A stretch of 64,000 nt of DNA from MWCO01 sp964488865 (lineage in GTDB: Bacteria > Myxococcota_A > Polyangia > Polyangiales > Polyangiaceae). Shown here in pieces: positions 43,005 through 51,432 of the stretch. Position 1 is the stretch's first letter. Every line of letters begins with the position of its first letter. The DNA lies in contig CAZAWR010000003.1 of NCBI GenBank assembly GCA_964488865.1, positions 124,001-188,000 on the forward strand, in the 5' to 3' direction. Below the pieces are notes generated by a model that saw only the letters and a list, made by a program, of their open reading frames with translations, was not told the DNA's origin and did no database searches. The translations under genes and the position numbers were made by a program.

Positions 43005-43526
43005 ATGGCTGACACGTCCGCCTACGACGCTCCCGTCACGGCCGAGTCCCTCGAGCAGATTGGCCTGTTCGGGGCCCTCGACCGCGACATGCTCACCTTC
43101 CTCGCGGCCTCGCTGCACACCGTGGACATGGGACCGGGCGACCTCGTCTTCCGGGAAGGCGATACCTCCAGCGAGATGTACGTCGTCTTGCGCGGTGAGT
43201 TCGAGGTCCTCAAGAAGTCCAAGCGCGGCGTCGATGCCCGCGTCGCCATGCTCGGCACCGGCGATTGGTTCGGCGAGATGTCCATCCTCGACGTGCAGCC
43301 CCGGTCCGCATCCGTTCGCTCCCTGGCGGCCTCCCGGCTCCTCATCGTCACCCGCGTCGACCTCGAAACCCTCTACCGTCGCGACGTCAAGGCCTACTCG
43401 CTCCTCGTGCTCAACGTGGCCCGCGAGCTCAGTCGTCGCCTGCGCGTTGCGGATGGCATCCTGGCCGACTTGGTCGCGAGCTTGATGGACGACGTCATGT
43501 CTGGTCGGCACGGATCCGCGACGTGA
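43005..43526 (+). CDS. Cyclic nucleotide-binding domain protein without DNA-binding domain
   Basis: The 173-residue protein is a CAP-type effector domain: beta roll from about 20 to 125 with GDLVFREGD, YVVLRGEFEVLK and the phosphate-binding cassette GDWFGEMSILDVQPRSASVRS, followed by a helical C-terminus. The cassette retains Gly-Glu and Arg-Ser, so cAMP or cGMP binding is plausible. There is no helix-turn-helix, so it probably acts by protein contact. The ATP-grasp gene follows after 28 bases and is likely cotranscribed. Confidence 0.85.
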   Translation: MADTSAYDAPVTAESLEQIGLFGALDRDMLTFLAASLHTVDMGPGDLVFREGDTSSEMYVVLRGEFEVLKKSKRGVDARVAMLGTGDWFGEMSILDVQPRSASVRSLAASRLLIVTRVDLETLYRRDVKAYSLLVLNVARELSRRLRVADGILADLVASLMDDVMSGRHGSAT

Positions 43527-43554
43527 TCGATGTGCCTTCGGGGCGACGGTGACG

Positions 43555-44541
43555 ATGGGGCCACGAGTCCTGTTCCTGAAGGGTGTCGATGACACGTCTT
43601 CCGCGAAGGTGTTCATCGATCCACGCGGTCAGGTGCAGCTCGCCCTGTCGGGTGGTGTGAACGTGGACACGTTTCTGCTCGACCGCGGCATCGAGGGGGC
43701 TGCGTTGCTGCTCGCTCCCGTGGACAGGCGGCCGAGTCTGCATCTCGAACGTCCCTCCGTCTTGTTCAACGAGATCAGCGACGCGGACACGCACCGGGAG
43801 GCTTTGAAGAGGGCGGGGCAGGTCAGGGAGATCTTCGCGAACCTGGCGTGCATCAACGAGCCGTCACGGGTGGAGACCTCGACACGGGACCGCGCTGCTG
43901 TGCTGCTCGCGGGGATCGACGGCGTGAGCCTGCCGAGTACCCGTAGGTTTCGTCCAACCTCCCCGGATGACGTGGCGGAGTTGTGGCGACAGACAGGGGA
44001 GCGTGTCCTGCTCAGGCGCGCCGGCCAGCATGGGGGCGTGGGCACCATCCTGCTTGAGAGACCCGAGGACCTTGCGAGGCTGCATGCCGTCGCGCTCGAT
44101 GGGGCCGACTACTACATGACGGAGTTCGTTAATTATCGCTCCGCCGACGGGTACTTCCGAAAGCTCCGCGTGGCGGTCATCGACGGCGAGCCGTTCGTGC
44201 GTCATCAGATCGCGGCAGCGGGATGGAACGTTCACATGGCCAGTCGCACCTACGGGGCGGACGACCCTCTCGGGCGCGAGGAAGCGTCGCTGCTCGAGCG
44301 CTTCGAGCAGGAGTTGAAGCCTCTGCTCGCAGACCGTGTGCGTACGATCGCCGAGCGTATCGGGTTGGACTTCTTCGGCATCGATTGCCACGTCACGGCT
44401 GACGGAGAGCTTCTCCTGTTCGAGGCGAACGCGACCATGAATCTGCTCGTCAACCCTGCGCGCGGACCGAACATGTGGCAGCGCTGCATCGACCGAATGC
44501 TCGATGCGCTCGTCACGATGGTCCGAGGGCGCATGCGCTAA
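43555..44541 (+). CDS. ATP-grasp-fold protein
   Basis: The 328-residue protein matches ATP-grasp ligases: central segment RVLLRRAGQHGGVGTILLE (nucleotide-binding strand and Gly-rich loop), KLRVAVIDGEPFVRHQIA, and the metal-binding end FGIDCHVTADGELLLFEANATMN. Related enzymes join a carboxylate to an amine using ATP (RimK, glutathione synthetase type). The substrate is unknown. Start at ATG 43555 or GTG 43549. Neighbour: a cyclic-nucleotide-binding protein, which might regulate it. Confidence 0.78.
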   Translation: MGPRVLFLKGVDDTSSAKVFIDPRGQVQLALSGGVNVDTFLLDRGIEGAALLLAPVDRRPSLHLERPSVLFNEISDADTHREALKRAGQVREIFANLACINEPSRVETSTRDRAAVLLAGIDGVSLPSTRRFRPTSPDDVAELWRQTGERVLLRRAGQHGGVGTILLERPEDLARLHAVALDGADYYMTEFVNYRSADGYFRKLRVAVIDGEPFVRHQIAAAGWNVHMASRTYGADDPLGREEASLLERFEQELKPLLADRVRTIAERIGLDFFGIDCHVTADGELLLFEANATMNLLVNPARGPNMWQRCIDRMLDALVTMVRGRMR

Positions 44542-44559
44542 GAGCAAGCCGGTGCGTGT

Positions 44560-46483
44560 CTACGCGCCGCGTCGCCGAGTCCAGCAGAGGGCGAAGAGAC
44601 CGGCGACGAGCGCCGCGGCACCTGGTCCACTGTTCCGTGGGTGGGTGCGGGTGGAGCAGGCGTAGAACCCGGAAACCTCCGGGTCGTTCGTGGTCCCGGG
44701 CTTGCCGGCGTCGGGGCCTGCCGAGGAGCCTGCGCTGCCGCCCTGGCTCGAGCCGCCGGCCCCTGCGGTTCCTGAAGATCCACCTGTCTCCGTCGAGCCC
44801 GCAGCGCCTGCCGTGCCGCCCTGTCCTGACGTCCCCGCGTCACCCCCGGATCCCCCCGACCCGCCGGTGCTGCTGCCTGCTGAACCGCCGGTACCTCCGG
44901 TCCCACCCGTGCCGGTGCCTCCGGTCCCACCCGTGCCGGTGCCTCCGGTCCCACCCGTGCCGGTGCCTCCGGNNNNNNNNNNNNNNNNNNNNNNNNNNNN
45001 NNNNNNNNNNNNNNNNNNNNNNNNNNNNNNNNNNNNNNNNNNNNNNNNNNNNNNNNNNNNNNNNNNNNNNNNTCCCACCCGTGCCGCCATCGGGCAATAC
45101 GCTGCACACAGCGTTCGCGCACGTGCCTGTGATGCACTGCGTGTCCAGGCCGCAGGGGTCTCCCTCCTGCCTCTGGGCATTGAACACGTAGGCCGCTTGT
45201 GCGCCCTCGTCCCCGTTCTCCCAGAAGATCGAGAAGCCTGCCCCCACGATCGTCCGGTTCGCCTCCGCCGCGACAGCGATTCCGAAGTTGTCTCCCGGGG
45301 TGGCGTCGGATGCCTGGACCTTGGGACCTTGCTCCCAGCCTGCCGAACGCTCGAGGAACCAGTACGCGGCGCCCGCCGTCGGGCCGGGTGTCGTGCCACT
45401 GCAGTCGAACGATGCACCGACCAGCGCGGCCCCGTCGATCAGGGTCACGGACCTGCCGAAGCAGTCCCGTTGAGCACCGTCCGAGGGCTTGAAGGTGGCC
45501 GTGCTGTTCCATCCCACGGCGCCGCGCGTGAACACGTGGACCTTGCCTTCGCCAGGCGAAATGGCGGCTTCCTCTCGTGGGGTCCCTACGAGGAGCGTGT
45601 CGCCCTCGACGGCCACGGAAGCGCCGAACGTGTCGCCGATGGTGGCTCCCGCAGGGACGAGCTTGGTTTCGTTCCAGTTCGCCCCGCTGTTCTCGTAGAC
45701 GAAGACGGCGCCGGTGCTGTCGTGCCAGGGCGCGCCGACGGCGATCGTGTCGCCATCGATGTCGACGTCCCAACCGAACCCGTCCCACTTGGCCATGCCG
45801 GGGCCGACCTTGGCCACCTGCGAGAAACCGACTGGGCCTCGACGGAACACGTAGAGCCACACGCCATCCGCCATGAGGTCGACGGCGGTGATGGCCGCGG
45901 TGTCTTGCGACAAGGCGACGTTCAATCCGAAGCCGTCGCCCATGTGAGAGTCCGACGGAAGGATCTTCTGGGTCTGGGTCCACGTCGAGCCGCTTCGCTC
46001 GAACACGTAGGCAGCCCCTGGGCTCTGGTAGGAGTACCAGATCTTGCACGTGCCGATGATGGCGACGTCACCCTCTGCCGCGATCGAGCATCCGAACAAG
46101 TCCCCTTCCTGGCCGTCGCTTGCGACGAGTGTTTGCGACAGGGACCAAGTCGACCCTGACCGTTGGAAGACGACGACCGAACCGCGGGATGCACCGCTAT
46201 CGATCTCCCCGACGAATGCGTGGGTGGAGGTGATGGCGACGCTGCCGCCCAGCGCCTGGGCTCCGTAGCGGGTGAGCTTGCCCTCTGGGTTGGCGACCAG
46301 GGGATGCGGGAGCGAAGACGTGGCCTGCTCGAGGTTCGGCGTATCGGGCGGCGCGCATGCTGCGAGTGCGGCTGCCAGGGCTGCGACCACGCAGGCCACG
46401 GCACCTCGAAAGGGTGTCTTGCGAAGCCGATCGACCTGTGACCGGGCGAGACGCCCCTTGGGTTCTTGAGCACGCCTCTCCAT
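44560..46483 (-). CDS. FG-GAP-repeat surface lipoprotein with Gly/Thr linker and MYXO-CTERM-like end (contains assembly gap)
   Basis: The N-terminal lipobox is LAAC (Cys43). About 400 residues of FG-GAP-like beta-propeller repeats follow, with recurring GDxFG or GDGFG and VAIxG blades (for example DGFGLNVALSQDT, GDTFGASVAVEGDT). A short Cys segment (GDPCGLDTQCITGTC) leads to a Gly-Thr linker cut by a 100-N gap at 44973-45072. After the gap the linker continues in another frame and ends in a Cys, a hydrophobic helix and an Arg cluster (ALVAGLFALCWTRRRGA), similar to a MYXO-CTERM sorting signal. The frame change across the gap is explained by its arbitrary size. A protein with both a lipobox and a MYXO-CTERM-like tail is unusual; one may not be used. 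Confidence 0.75.
44894..44972 (-). repeat. 24-base tandem repeat at edge of assembly gap
   Basis: Three identical 24-base units and the start of a fourth, encoding GGTGTGGT on the minus strand, run into the N gap at 44973. Confidence 0.88.
44973..45072. other. Assembly gap of 100 N
   Basis: Exactly 100 N inside the Gly/Thr linker repeat of the FG-GAP lipoprotein gene. The reading frame differs on the two sides, so the true length is not 100. Confidence 0.98.
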
Positions 46484-46622
46484 GACGTCACCAAGGTACC
46501 ACACGCGTCCGGGTGGTGCTTGGCGCAATCGCGGGAGCATTGTCCGCGAGGTGGCGACGTCTTCTGTCGGTGTTGCCGAGGCGAGCGGGAGCGGTGACTA
46601 TACGAAAACGGATAGATGGGTT

Positions 46623-47099
46623 TCAGCCATCGACGGCGCCATCGCAGTCCCCGGTTTCGCAGGGTGCGTCAGCATCGGCGTCCGTATCGGCGTCCAAGTC
46701 GGCATCCGCGTCGGTATCCGCATCGTTGTCCGCATCGTTGTCCGCATCGGCATCGGTGTCGGCATCGCACCCGGCATCGCACCGGCAGTCGGAGCAGGCG
46801 GGGTCACACGGACAGCAGTCGCCGCTTCCACAGTTGTACTCGTTGCCGCCGCATCCGCCGGACCCACCCGAACCGCCCGTAGCGGAGGCGTCGCCGGAGG
46901 ACGCGCCCCCGGACCCGCCTACGACACCGGATTGTCCGCCGGTGCCAGACGCGCCCCCGGAGCCTGCTGTGCCACCCGCGCCGGGAATGGACGACTGGTC
47001 ACCGGGGGGTTCGGGCTGGGGGTTGATGACACACGCCGCCACGGTTGCGCCGCCCAGGCCCAACGCCGCGATGACAGACCAACGCCGCCAGCTCACCAT
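46623..47099 (-). CDS. Low-complexity lipoprotein with CxINPQPEPPGD motif and Asp/Ala repeats
   Basis: The 158-residue product has a lipobox VAAC with Cys23 followed at once by V-INPQPEPPGD, the same motif found at the same place in the next gene upstream. A Gly/Ser/Thr/Ala linker, a Cys cluster (CGSGDCCPCDPACSDCRCDAGC, about 10 cysteines in a row of 40 residues) and an Asp-Ala-Asp repeat of about 30 residues follow; the last could bind calcium. No known domain. Start at 47099 gives the signal peptide directly. Confidence 0.75.
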   Translation of the reverse strand: MVSWRRWSVIAALGLGGATVAACVINPQPEPPGDQSSIPGAGGTAGSGGASGTGGQSGVVGGSGGASSGDASATGGSGGSGGCGGNEYNCGSGDCCPCDPACSDCRCDAGCDADTDADADNDADNDADTDADADLDADTDADADAPCETGDCDGAVDG

Positions 47100-47149
47100 G
47101 TCACCGAGCGTAGCATGATCCGGACCATGAGCTCACGAGGCAGCTTGGT

Positions 47150-47638
47150 TCAGTTGCTGTCCGGCTCCGCGTCGTCAGGAGAGTCGAGCGGGGCATCGTT
47201 GGCGACTTCATCTGGTGCGTCCGCGGCCTCATCGGCAGCGTCCACGGCGTCTTCGGGCGCATCGGAGGCGTCGTCCGCGTCCGGATCGGCATCGGGTTCG
47301 GCGTCTGTGACGGCATCGGGGCCTGCATCGAGCGGGCTGCCGGCCTCTCCTGCGGCTCCGCCCATGCCGCCGCTGCCGCCCATGCCGCCGCTACCGCCCA
47401 CGGACCCGCCGCCTGTGCCTCCCACGCCGCCGGTGGCGCTGCCGCCCGAGCCGCCCATGCCGCTCATGCCACCGGACCCGCCGGAAGTGCCTGCATCGGC
47501 AGGGGGTGCGGCGCCGGAACCGCCTGTGCCGCCGGGCAAATCGTCGCCGGGGGGTTCTGGTTGCGGGTTGATGGCGCAAGTGCAGAGAGCGGAGCTGAGC
47601 AGCAGGGCAAGGAGGAGGCGAGGGGAGGGCTGGCCCAT
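47150..47638 (-). CDS. Low-complexity lipoprotein with CxINPQPEPPGD motif and Asp/Ala-rich tail
   Basis: The 162-residue product has a signal ending SALCTC; Cys21 is followed by A-INPQPEPPGDD, aligned with the sister protein. A Gly/Ser/Met linker and a strongly acidic tail rich in Asp, Ala and Pro (DADPDADDASDAPEDA) make up the rest. AAGGGG lies close before the ATG at 47638. It precedes the sister gene by 50 bases on the same strand and is divergent from the yggS-like gene. Confidence 0.75.
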   Translation of the reverse strand: MGQPSPRLLLALLLSSALCTCAINPQPEPPGDDLPGGTGGSGAAPPADAGTSGGSGGMSGMGGSGGSATGGVGGTGGGSVGGSGGMGGSGGMGGAAGEAGSPLDAGPDAVTDAEPDADPDADDASDAPEDAVDAADEAADAPDEVANDAPLDSPDDAEPDSN

Positions 47639-47785
47639 ACCCCTTGTCAAGCACGATTCGAGCCACGGGGGAAGGGTGCAGAAGCGGCGAAGGAGAGCAT
47701 GTCCCATCTGGCACGAACTGACACAAGGCGGATCCGGGTGTCGCGGGGGTGGCGTTTGGAGAGGAGATGAAGGAGAAGGGAAGCC

Positions 47786-48454
47786 ATGACGGACACGGCG
47801 ATTGGTGAGCGGCTGCGTGGGGTGAGGGAGGGGATCGAGCGGGCGGCGGTGCGGGCTGGGCGGGACGCGGGGGAAGTCCTGTTGATCGCGGTATCGAAGA
47901 CGCAGTCGGAGCATGCGGTTCGGGAGGCGTACGAAGCAGGCCAGCGGGACTTCGGGGAGAATTACGTGCAGGAGATGGTGGCGAAGGCGCGAGCGCTGCA
48001 GGATCTGCCGGGGCTTCGGTGGCACATGATTGGGCACTTGCAGACGAACAAGGTGAAGCAGGTGCTTGGGGTGGTGGGGGTGGTGCACACGGTGGATCGG
48101 GTTCACTTGGCGCAGGAGCTAGGCAAGCGAGTGGAGGGGGAGCTCGACGTCTTGGTGGAGGTCAACGTGGGGGGTGAGGAGAGCAAGACGGGGGCAGCGA
48201 TGACGGAGGCGGGGAGCGTCGTCGAAGCGGTGCGGGGCCAGGCGCGGTTGCGGCTGCGCGGGCTGATGACGGTACCGCCGTTTGACCTGGATCCTGCGGA
48301 GGTTGTGGTGCACTTCGCGCGGCTTCGGGAGATGGCAGCGGGGTATGGTCTGCGCGAGTTGTCGATGGGCATGTCGCACGACTTCGAGGAAGCGATCGCG
48401 CACGGGGCGACGATGGTGAGGGTGGGGACGGCGATCTTTGGAGCGCGTGGGTGA
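47786..48454 (+). CDS. yggS: YggS-family PLP-binding homeostasis protein
   Basis: The 222-residue protein has the family signature around the PLP lysine (LLIAVSKTQ, K38), GENYVQEM, WHMIGHLQTNKVK, LVEVNVGGEESKTG and LSMGMSHDFEEAIAHGATMVRVGTAIFG. It carries PLP without known catalytic activity and keeps free PLP and some amino-acid pools in balance. A strong purine-rich ribosome site precedes the ATG. It lies 260 bases before the ribosomal protein run and is probably separate from it. Confidence 0.93.
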   Translation: MTDTAIGERLRGVREGIERAAVRAGRDAGEVLLIAVSKTQSEHAVREAYEAGQRDFGENYVQEMVAKARALQDLPGLRWHMIGHLQTNKVKQVLGVVGVVHTVDRVHLAQELGKRVEGELDVLVEVNVGGEESKTGAAMTEAGSVVEAVRGQARLRLRGLMTVPPFDLDPAEVVVHFARLREMAAGYGLRELSMGMSHDFEEAIAHGATMVRVGTAIFGARG

Positions 48455-48714
48455 GCGAGAGACGAGTGGGAAACGGAAGCAGAAAATGACGTGCGAAAAA
48501 AAAGCAGAGGCTGATCCAGAAAAGATCTTGCGTGGATCAGATGCGATTGCTAAGACGCGCCTCCCCGACTCCCGAGTCCTATCTCGGCGGGGTTAGCGAC
48601 AGGCGAGCCGTAACGGCGCGCGAAACGGATCGTCGACGGGAACAGGTCCTCCGACGGCAACCTGGAACCGGATCCGTTCCCCCGTGCGTACGACGGCGTG
48701 CCAGAGGAAGTCCG
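48455..48714 (+). promoter_or_regulatory. Leader region of the ribosomal protein run
   Basis: The 260 bases before rplV contain an A run at 48496-48503, a 7-bp stem (CTGATCC 48511-48517 with GGATCAG 48534-48540) and a nested stem around 48563-48592. There is no trace of rpsS, which usually precedes rplV. I see no clear consensus promoter, but one must be here or inside yggS. Confidence 0.45.
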
Positions 48715-49056
48715 ATGATTAGCAAGGCGAATGCGATGTATGCGCGGATTGCGCCGCGCAAGGCCCGAGTGGTCGCCGATTTGGTCCGTGGAAAGGACGT
48801 CGGCGAAGCGTTGATGACGCTCGAGTTCTTGCGGAAATCGGCGGCGCCCGTGCTCAAGAAGGTCATTGAGAGTGCCCTTGCGAACGCGCGCACCGGGCAA
48901 CCCGAGGCGAACGTCGACGATCTATTCGTGAGCAAGATCACGGTGGACAAGGGACCAAACCGGCAGATGCGTCGATGGCGACCGCGGGCGATGGGGCGGG
49001 CCACCCGTATCGTCAAGGGCATCAGCCACATCATGGTCGAGCTCGACGAGCGCTAG
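48715..49056 (+). CDS. rplV: 50S ribosomal protein L22
   Basis: 113 residues with the L22 fold signature: ARIAPRKARVVADLVRG and the C-terminal hairpin PNRQMRRWRPRAMGRATRI, part of which lines the exit tunnel where macrolide-resistance changes occur. The start has AGAGGAAG before it. It is the first gene of the run here; in most bacteria rpsJ, rplC, rplD, rplW, rplB and rpsS come first. Confidence 0.96.
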   Translation: MISKANAMYARIAPRKARVVADLVRGKDVGEALMTLEFLRKSAAPVLKKVIESALANARTGQPEANVDDLFVSKITVDKGPNRQMRRWRPRAMGRATRIVKGISHIMVELDER

Positions 49057-49071
49057 GACACGAGGGTATTC

Positions 49072-49764
49072 ATGGGACAGAAGACGCACCCATATGGCTT
49101 TCGCCTTGGCATCATCAAGACGTGGACGTCGAAGTGGTACGAGGACAAGGCGTATACGAAGTGGCTTCACGAAGACATCCGCATAAAGCGGGCGGTGAAG
49201 GCGTATCTATACAACGCGAACATCGCGGGCGTCGAGATCGAGCGAGCTGCCAACAAGGCGAAGGTGATCGTGTTCACGGCGCGGCCGGGAATGGTCATCG
49301 GCAAGGGCGGCAAGGGGATCGAGACGCTCAAGGTGGGGAACCTGAAGACGGCGATGAAGGGGGAGACGAAGTTTCCGGGCGTGCAAGCGTTCACGGACAA
49401 CGAGGTCTTCATCGACGTGCAGGAAGTGCGCAAGGCGGAGACGAATGCGCAGTTGGTGGCTGAGAACATCGCGACGCAGTTGGAGCGCCGGGTGGCGTTT
49501 CGTCGTGCGATGAAGAAGGCGGTGGCCACGGCGATGAAGTTCGGTGCGAAGGGTATTCGCGTTCGCTGTGCCGGGCGGCTGGGTGGCAGCGAGATGAGCC
49601 GAGTGGAGACGTACCGTGAAGGTCGGGTTCCGCTGCACACGCTTCGTGCGGACATCGAGTTCGGCACGGCGGAAGCGCGGACGACCTACGGCATCATCGG
49701 CGTGAAGGTATGGATCTTCAAGGGCGAGGTCTTGGCGCGCAAGCCGCGGCGGATCCCCGCGTAG
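49072..49764 (+). CDS. rpsC: 30S ribosomal protein S3
   Basis: 230 residues; opens GQKTHPYGFRLGI and contains the KH-domain loop GMVIGKGGKGIE and the C-terminal AEARTTYGIIGVKVWIFKGE. S3 lies at the mRNA entry site. Spaced 15 bases from rplV. Confidence 0.97.
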   Translation: MGQKTHPYGFRLGIIKTWTSKWYEDKAYTKWLHEDIRIKRAVKAYLYNANIAGVEIERAANKAKVIVFTARPGMVIGKGGKGIETLKVGNLKTAMKGETKFPGVQAFTDNEVFIDVQEVRKAETNAQLVAENIATQLERRVAFRRAMKKAVATAMKFGAKGIRVRCAGRLGGSEMSRVETYREGRVPLHTLRADIEFGTAEARTTYGIIGVKVWIFKGEVLARKPRRIPA

Positions 49765-49777
49765 GTGGAGCAGGAAG

Positions 49778-50194
49778 ATGCTTTCTCCCAAGCGAACGAA
49801 GTACCGCAAGCAGCAGAAGGGGCGCCGACGCGGGCTGGCCTACCGAGGCAGCGACGTGTCCTTTGGTGACTTCGGGCTGCAAGTGCTCGAGGCGGGTCGG
49901 TTGACGGCGCGCCAGATCGAGGCGGCACGCATGGCGATCACCCGGCACGTGAAACGTGAGGGGACGCTGTGGATCCGGGTGTTTCCGGACCGTCCGATCA
50001 CGAAGAAGCCCCTGGAAGTCCGCATGGGTGGCGGAAAGGGAGCGCCGGACGAGTGGGCGGCGGAGGTCAAGCCGGGTCGCGTGATGTACGAGATCGCGGG
50101 CGTGACGGAAGACAAGGCCCGTGAGGCGTTCCGGCTGGCGGCGCACAAGCTGCCGCTGCCCTGCAAGTTCATCGCGCGAGGAGAGGTCTCATGA
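49778..50194 (+). CDS. rplP: 50S ribosomal protein L16
   Basis: 138 residues; LSPKRTKYRKQQKGRRRG start and the VRMGGGKGAPDEW and PGRVMYEIAGV motifs are typical. L16 helps build the peptidyl-transferase centre and binds late in 50S assembly. Overlaps rpmC by four bases. Confidence 0.97.
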   Translation: MLSPKRTKYRKQQKGRRRGLAYRGSDVSFGDFGLQVLEAGRLTARQIEAARMAITRHVKREGTLWIRVFPDRPITKKPLEVRMGGGKGAPDEWAAEVKPGRVMYEIAGVTEDKAREAFRLAAHKLPLPCKFIARGEVS

Positions 50195-50400
50195 AGGCGA
50201 AAGACTTGCACGACCGGACCACGGACGATCTGCGCGAGCTGGACAAGCGGCTGTCGACGGATCTGTTTCAGTATCGTTTCAAGAACCACACGGGTCGTTT
50301 GGACGACACCAGTCTGGTTCACAAGACCCGACGGGACATCGCGCGCGTGCGGACGGAGCTCGCCGCGCGTGAGCGTGCAGCGAAGGACGAGGCGAGGTAG
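50191..50400 (+). CDS. rpmC: 50S ribosomal protein L29
   Basis: 69 residues; helical hairpin protein (LHDRTTDDLRELDKRL, TRRDIARVRTELAARE) found at the exit tunnel near the SRP-binding site. ATGA overlap with rplP. Confidence 0.95.
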   Translation: MKAKDLHDRTTDDLRELDKRLSTDLFQYRFKNHTGRLDDTSLVHKTRRDIARVRTELAARERAAKDEAR

Positions 50401-50403
50401 GCC

Positions 50404-50724
50404 ATGTCGGACGAGACGAAAGACACGGCGCAGGCCGAGCAGGCGGGAGCCGAGACCGAGACGGCGGCCACCGGCTTCAAGCGACGGCTCGCTGGGCGCG
50501 TGAAGAGCAATAAGATGATGAAGACGGTGGTGGTGCAAGTGGTGCGCTACTTCCGCCATCCAGTGTACAAGAAGTACGTCCGCTCCCGGACGAGCTACAA
50601 GGCGCACGATGAGGAGAACACCTGTCGCGTGGGCGACCGGGTGGAGATCATCGAGAGCCGGCCGCTGTCTCGGGAGAAGCGTTGGAAGGTCGTGCGCGTT
50701 CTTGAGCGTGCCGTGATCGATTGA
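50404..50724 (+). CDS. rpsQ: 30S ribosomal protein S17 with acidic N-terminal extension
   Basis: 106 residues. The S17 core begins near residue 26 (RRLAGRVKSNKMMKTVVVQV) and ends normally; the first 25 residues (Glu, Thr, Ala, Asp-rich) are an extension compared with the usual 80-90 residues. The only ATG at a good distance from the rpmC stop is the one chosen. Confidence 0.94.
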   Translation: MSDETKDTAQAEQAGAETETAATGFKRRLAGRVKSNKMMKTVVVQVVRYFRHPVYKKYVRSRTSYKAHDEENTCRVGDRVEIIESRPLSREKRWKVVRVLERAVID

Positions 50725-50732
50725 GGTGAGCG

Positions 50733-51101
50733 ATGATCCAAATGCGCACGGTTCTAGACGTGGCGGACAACTCCGGTGCCAAGCGCGTTCAGTGCATCAA
50801 GGTGCTGGGCGGGTCTCGTCGCAAGTATGCCGGTATCGGTGACGTCATCGTGGTGTCGATCAAGGAAGCCCTTCCGAACATGAAGGTGAAGAAGGGCGAC
50901 ATCGCGAAGGCGGTGATCGTTCGGACTTCCCACAGCATTTCGCGGCCGGACGGCAGCTTCATCAAGTTCGACGCCAACAGCGCGGTGCTTGTGAATCCGC
51001 AGATGGAGCCGATCGGGACCCGGATTTTTGGGCCGGTGGCCCGCGAGCTCCGCGGCAAGAAGTTCATGAAGATCGTGTCGCTGGCCCCGGAGGTGTTGTG
51101 A
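50733..51101 (+). CDS. rplN: 50S ribosomal protein L14
   Basis: 122 residues; MIQMRTVLDVADNSGAKRVQCIKVLGG and the C-terminal GTRIFGPVARELR are highly conserved. It forms an intersubunit bridge with 16S rRNA. Overlaps rplX by four bases. Confidence 0.97.
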   Translation: MIQMRTVLDVADNSGAKRVQCIKVLGGSRRKYAGIGDVIVVSIKEALPNMKVKKGDIAKAVIVRTSHSISRPDGSFIKFDANSAVLVNPQMEPIGTRIFGPVARELRGKKFMKIVSLAPEVL

Positions 51102-51424
51102 TGCAGCGCATTCGACGTGGCGACATGGTGCAGGTCATCAGCGGGAAGTACAAGGGAGCGAAAGGTCGCATCCTGTCAGTGCTTCGCGATGAGGACAAGG
51201 TGCTGGTGGAGGGCGTGAACGTGAAGAAGCGTCACGTCAAGCCCAACGCGCGGATGCCCCAGGGCGGCATCATCGAGCGCGAGGCACCGATCCATGCCTG
51301 CAAGGTAATGCCTGTGGATCCGGAGTCGGGCAAGCCGACGCGTGTACGAATCCGGACGAATGACGAAGGCAAGAAGGAGCGCATCGCAGTGAAGAGCGGT
51401 GCGGTTCTCGTGGCGAATTCCTGA
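51098..51424 (+). CDS. rplX: 50S ribosomal protein L24
   Basis: 108 residues with KOW motif (RRGDMVQVISGKYKGAKGRIL) and GGIIEREAPIHACKV. L24 starts 50S assembly. Coupled to rplN by overlap. Confidence 0.96.
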   Translation: MMQRIRRGDMVQVISGKYKGAKGRILSVLRDEDKVLVEGVNVKKRHVKPNARMPQGGIIEREAPIHACKVMPVDPESGKPTRVRIRTNDEGKKERIAVKSGAVLVANS

Positions 51425-51432
51425 GGCTTGTC

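Noticed and set aside
44690..46159. 489-codon plus-strand frame across the N gap
   Set aside because: Antisense to the FG-GAP lipoprotein and only continuous because of the N run.
48532..48714. In-frame extension upstream of rplV as an rpsS remnant
   Set aside because: The translated sequence has none of the S19 motifs and is Arg-rich without homology that I can see.
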